6,439 bases of DNA. Source: Euryarchaeota archaeon UBA495. GTDB taxonomy: Archaea; Thermoplasmatota; Poseidoniia; Poseidoniales; Poseidoniaceae. Location of the stretch: contig DALQ01000074.1 of the NCBI GenBank assembly GCA_002496845.1, forward strand, positions 1 to 6,439, read 5' to 3'. Under the pieces are notes generated by a model that did no database searches, was not told where the DNA came from, and saw only the letters and a list, made by a program, of their open reading frames with translations. This document shows, one piece after another, positions 3,856 to 6,439 of the stretch. The translations under genes were made by a program, and so were the position numbers. Numbering within the stretch: position 1 is the stretch's first letter; each line of letters opens with the position of its first letter.

Positions 3856-6054
3856 ATGGAGCCTGCCACCACCCTGTTGCTGATTGTCGCGCTCGCGGTC
3901 TGCGCCTACATGTCCTGGAACATCGGTGCGAACGACGTGGCGAACGCCATGGGAACCAGCGTCGGTTCACGAGCGCTGACCCTGAAACAAGCGGTCATCA
4001 TCGCGGCCGTGTTTGAGTTCGCAGGCGCGTTCTTTGCCGGCGACGCGGTGACGGAAACCGTCCGAAAAGGCATCTTGACGGTCAATTTCGAACTCGAGAT
4101 GTCCGATCCGGACAAGTTCTACGATTTGTCGCAGTCCCTTGCCCTCGGTTTCGTGGCTGCCATGATGGCTGCCGCGGTCTGGTTGACGGTCGCCACGCGC
4201 ATGGGTTTGCCCGTCTCGACCACCCACTCCATCATTGGCGGCATCATCGGTGTTGGCCTCATTCTCGAGGTGCAATTCGGTGAGGAACTCATCGATTGGA
4301 GCGTTGTTCGTAAGGTGGTGATGTCGTGGGTGGCTTCGCCGTTGATCGGCGGCATCCTCGCCTTCCTGTCCTTTGCCATCGTCAGAGCGACGATTTTGGA
4401 CGCGGAGAATCCCACACAACGGGCGAAAACACTCGCCCCTATCCTGGCACTGCCCACCTTCTTCGTGTTGGGGCTCGCGCTCCTGTTCAAGGCGCTGAAG
4501 GGCTTCTTTGGCCGGATTGAGACCATGGGCATCATCAATTCCAAGTACGACTGGTTGCCGGTCAAGGAAGGCGGATCGTTCAACCCGTTCACGCACTACT
4601 GTCCCGAAGGCGTCGATGTCGTGGTGTACCCCGAGTGCGTAGACGCGGTCCATCAGGGCGCTTGGTTCCCAATCAACGCCCTCTTGTTCGCCCTCGCGAT
4701 TGGAATCTTCGCATCCGTCATCCTCCACCTCGTGCTTCGCAAGGTCGACTTGGAGGCAGAAACGCGCGGTTTCAAGGGCGTTGAGCGGATTTTCGTTTGG
4801 TTGCAAATCATCACTGCAGCGTACGTGGCCTTTGCCCACGGTGCCAACGACCGTTCCAACGCCATTGGCCCCATGGCCGCGGTGTACCAAGTGCTCTCCA
4901 GCGAAACCGGGATGCTGGCGGCAAAAGCCGACATCCCGCTCTGGCTCATCCTCATCGGCAGCGCTGGCATCGCCATCGGTGTCGTCACGTGGGGATGGCG
5001 CGTGATGGAGACCATTGGAAGCAAAATCACCGACATCACGCCAACCCGTGGATTCGCGGCTGAATTTGGTGCTGCTACAACCATCTTGGCCTTCTCCATG
5101 CCCTTCCTTGCCGTCCCCGTTTCGACCACTCACACCCTCGTGGGTGCCGTGGTGGGTGTTGGCCTCGCAGGCGGTGCAAAGGCGGTGGACTTCCGCGTCT
5201 TTGGGAAGATCGCGGCTTCATGGGTCGCTTCCCTTCCCGCTGCAGCCTTCGGATCGGTGGTCCTGCTGGTGTTGTCTGGCGGCGATTTCCTCACCATGGT
5301 CGTGCTTGTCACGCTGGCCTTCGTCGGTGTTGCTACGGTCATGTGGCGGACCAAGGACAACGAAATTCACGTCGAGGAAGCGCTCGCCGACATCGGTGGG
5401 GACGGCGCCGCCGTGACGCCCTTGGAAATCTTCCGCGAGCACGCCACAGCCGTGACCGCGACCGTGGACTGCATGCTCGAAGCCGTTGACCTCGCCATCG
5501 AGGGTGACGAGAAACTCGACGAGGCCGTCAAGGCGACCAGCGAAGCAGAACACAAGGCCGACCGACTCAAGGCCACGTTGCGTGAAGCGCTTTCGACGCC
5601 GAGCGTCCGCCTCATTGCGAGCACCGAAGAGAAGCTGCACATGATCACGCGCCAAGACCGCATTGCAGACTACGCCGAAAACGTGGCTGAACAGTTGTCC
5701 TTCCGGCCGTTGTTCGACGACGAGACAGCAAAGAAGAACCTGCAAGAGATGGCCCAAGCGGTCCGTGCCTGTGTCGGCGCCTACGAAGAAACCGTGCGTG
5801 CCTTGCGCGACTACGGGCTGTCTGGCGAGACAAGGAAGGGAGCCAACGACGTTCGCGAACTGATTCGAAAGGTCAACCTCCTCGAGCACGAAGCGGATTT
5901 GATCGAAGCCAAGGCAGCGGCCCATGTGTTCAGCGAAGGCGGCGGCGACCCGCTCGCCGCGGTGCACATGTACCGCGTGTTGCAGCGGATGGACGACGTG
6001 GCCAACGCCTGTGAAAAGGCGGCCAACGCCTTCCTGCCGCTCGTCAACCGTTGA
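3856..6054 (+). CDS. pit: PiT-family inorganic phosphate transporter fused to a C-terminal DUF47 (PhoU-like) domain
   Basis: A 732-residue membrane protein that should import phosphate (or metal-phosphate) using an ion gradient. The PHO4 domain spans about 5-497 and is an internal duplication. Its signatures appear twice: GANDVANA (24-31) with VSTTH (120-124), and GANDRSNA (329-336) with VSTTH (422-426). Hydrophobic helices continue to about residue 497. The halves are joined by a polar segment with C249 and C261, which could form a disulfide if it faces outside. From about 521 to the end is a soluble helical DUF47/PhoU-like domain with acidic metal-site motifs: E565/D569, D601-R-I-A-D605 with E608, and E677/E679/D681. 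The last repeat reads DDVAN (713-717), with Asn where Asp is usual. In most genomes DUF47 is a separate neighbouring gene, so the fusion enforces a 1:1 pairing. Phosphate rather than sulfate specificity is inferred from family and from phoU next door. Confidence 0.95.
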   Translation: MEPATTLLLIVALAVCAYMSWNIGANDVANAMGTSVGSRALTLKQAVIIAAVFEFAGAFFAGDAVTETVRKGILTVNFELEMSDPDKFYDLSQSLALGFVAAMMAAAVWLTVATRMGLPVSTTHSIIGGIIGVGLILEVQFGEELIDWSVVRKVVMSWVASPLIGGILAFLSFAIVRATILDAENPTQRAKTLAPILALPTFFVLGLALLFKALKGFFGRIETMGIINSKYDWLPVKEGGSFNPFTHYCPEGVDVVVYPECVDAVHQGAWFPINALLFALAIGIFASVILHLVLRKVDLEAETRGFKGVERIFVWLQIITAAYVAFAHGANDRSNAIGPMAAVYQVLSSETGMLAAKADIPLWLILIGSAGIAIGVVTWGWRVMETIGSKITDITPTRGFAAEFGAATTILAFSMPFLAVPVSTTHTLVGAVVGVGLAGGAKAVDFRVFGKIAASWVASLPAAAFGSVVLLVLSGGDFLTMVVLVTLAFVGVATVMWRTKDNEIHVEEALADIGGDGAAVTPLEIFREHATAVTATVDCMLEAVDLAIEGDEKLDEAVKATSEAEHKADRLKATLREALSTPSVRLIASTEEKLHMITRQDRIADYAENVAEQLSFRPLFDDETAKKNLQEMAQAVRACVGAYEETVRALRDYGLSGETRKGANDVRELIRKVNLLEHEADLIEAKAAAHVFSEGGGDPLAAVHMYRVLQRMDDVANACEKAANAFLPLVNR

Positions 6055-6072
6055 GCCGACCGATTGAAGAAG

Positions 6073-6098
6073 TCGGGCACGGCCCTCTGGGCGCCCGA
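6073..6098 (+). other. GC-rich bulged hairpin after pit
   Basis: TCGGGC (6073-6078) pairs with GCCCGA (6093-6098). Inside, GCCC (6082-6085) pairs with GGGC (6089-6092) around a 3-nt loop, leaving a 3-nt bulge (6079-6081). It starts 18 nt after the pit stop. No T-tract follows, so it may be an mRNA 3' end stabiliser or processing site rather than a terminator. Confidence 0.35.
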
Positions 6099-6141
6099 GT
6101 CCGCCCCAACCGGCCTTGCCGACCGTGGGCTTGGCACTCAG

Positions 6142-6149
6142 GGAGGCGA
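6142..6149 (+). promoter_or_regulatory. Shine-Dalgarno sequence of taw1
   Basis: GGAGGCGA differs from the archaeal ideal GGAGGTGA at one base and lies 5 nt before the ATG at 6155. This decides the start over a GTG at 6125 and the second ATG at 6161. No TATA box is evident in the 100-nt gap after pit, so the gene may be co-transcribed with pit. Confidence 0.6.
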
Positions 6150-6154
6150 AGGCC

Positions 6155-6439
6155 ATGGGCATGGATCCGGCACTGAAAGCTACCCTGCAGAAGCAACGCT
6201 ACCACATCGTAGGGGAGCACGGCGGCGTGAAGACCTGCCACTGGACCAAGGAATCCTTGATCCGCGACCGCGCGTGCTACAAGGGCACCTTCTACGGCGT
6301 CAAGAGCCACACCTGCATGCAAATGTCACCCGTGGTCGATCAGTGCAACCTGGCCTGCACCTACTGCTGGCGTGAACCGCACATGGACACGCTGGAGTTG
6401 ACCGACCAAGATCCGCTGGACCTGCTCTACGAATCCGTC
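6155..6439 (+). CDS. taw1: 4-demethylwyosine synthase Taw1 (TYW1-type radical SAM enzyme), N-terminal part
   Basis: The first 95 residues, open to the right edge. The enzyme condenses pyruvate-derived carbons with m1G37 of tRNA-Phe to make the tricyclic base 4-demethylwyosine in the cytoplasm. The visible part has the radical SAM CxxxCxxC motif, C64-NLA-C68-TY-C71. Three earlier cysteines, C28, C41 and C54, are each 13 residues apart. This matches the spacing I recall for the second iron-sulfur cluster of archaeal TYW1 (Methanocaldococcus jannaschii C26/C39/C52, with C62/C66/C69 for the SAM cluster). The phrases GEHGGVKTCHWT, CYKGTFYG and QMSPV are also characteristic. The usual length is about 300-350 residues, so roughly a quarter to a third is present. 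Its relation to the phosphate genes is probably only positional. The gene supports an archaeal source because bacteria generally lack this pathway. Confidence 0.93.
   Translation, partial: MGMDPALKATLQKQRYHIVGEHGGVKTCHWTKESLIRDRACYKGTFYGVKSHTCMQMSPVVDQCNLACTYCWREPHMDTLELTDQDPLDLLYESV

Noticed and set aside
3967..5133. 388-codon antisense frame inside the pit gene
   Set aside because: It is rich in Asp, Glu, His, Arg and Gly, as expected of the complement of a membrane-protein gene, and has no recognisable motif. It is a shadow of a strongly supported gene.
6055..6125. Octamer GCCGACCG occurring at 6055-6062 and 6118-6125
   Set aside because: Two copies of a GC-rich octamer in GC-rich spacer DNA have no clear meaning; no palindrome or third copy was seen.
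5218..6162. 314-codon antisense frame over the DUF47 region and taw1 start
   Set aside because: It lies opposite well-supported coding sequence, has no domain, and is explained by GC-rich codon bias.

Overview
This window most likely comes from a moderately GC-rich archaeon, and I suspect a marine Poseidoniales/Marine Group II-type euryarchaeon. The archaeal call rests on four things. The last gene has the N-terminus of the archaeal/eukaryal wyosine enzyme Taw1. TATA-like boxes sit about 26 nt ahead of several start codons, as in leaderless archaeal promoters. The PhoU protein carries the N-terminal AbrB-like domain seen in archaeal phosphate regulators. Two gene pairs overlap by ATGA. The lineage itself is inference; no rRNA is present.

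Left part (1-1927, minus strand). Read 3' to 5' on the given strand, this is a compact cluster: two tiny related ORFs (61 and 34 codons, joined by an ATGA overlap), an 80-nt gap, a LolD/MacB-type ABC ATPase, and, through a second ATGA overlap, the N-terminal 280 residues of the matching FtsX/MacB-type permease, which runs off the left edge. A good TATA box at 1949-1956 fits transcription starting at the first small ORF. It is fused to the T-tract of a terminator-like hairpin that closes the next gene upstream.

Middle (2010-2618, minus). A short alpha/beta hydrolase (YqiA-like) with a complete Ser-Asp-His triad is divergent from the phosphate genes, separated by about 80 nt.

Right part (2700-6054, plus). 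This is a phosphate-uptake module: an AbrB-PhoU regulator followed by a PiT phosphate transporter with a DUF47/PhoU-like domain fused to its C-terminus. Both promoters carry ATATAG...CTATATT inverted half-sites overlapping the TATA box, which suggests a common operator. The simplest model is that the AbrB-PhoU protein controls itself and the transporter, while the fused DUF47 domain gates or stabilises transport. The window ends with the start of taw1 (tRNA-Phe wyosine biosynthesis), 100 nt downstream and preceded by a strong Shine-Dalgarno sequence.

Stretches without a gene are short (1561-1640, 1928-2009, 2619-2699, 3786-3855, 6055-6154). No tRNA, rRNA, CRISPR array, insertion sequence or replication origin was seen.
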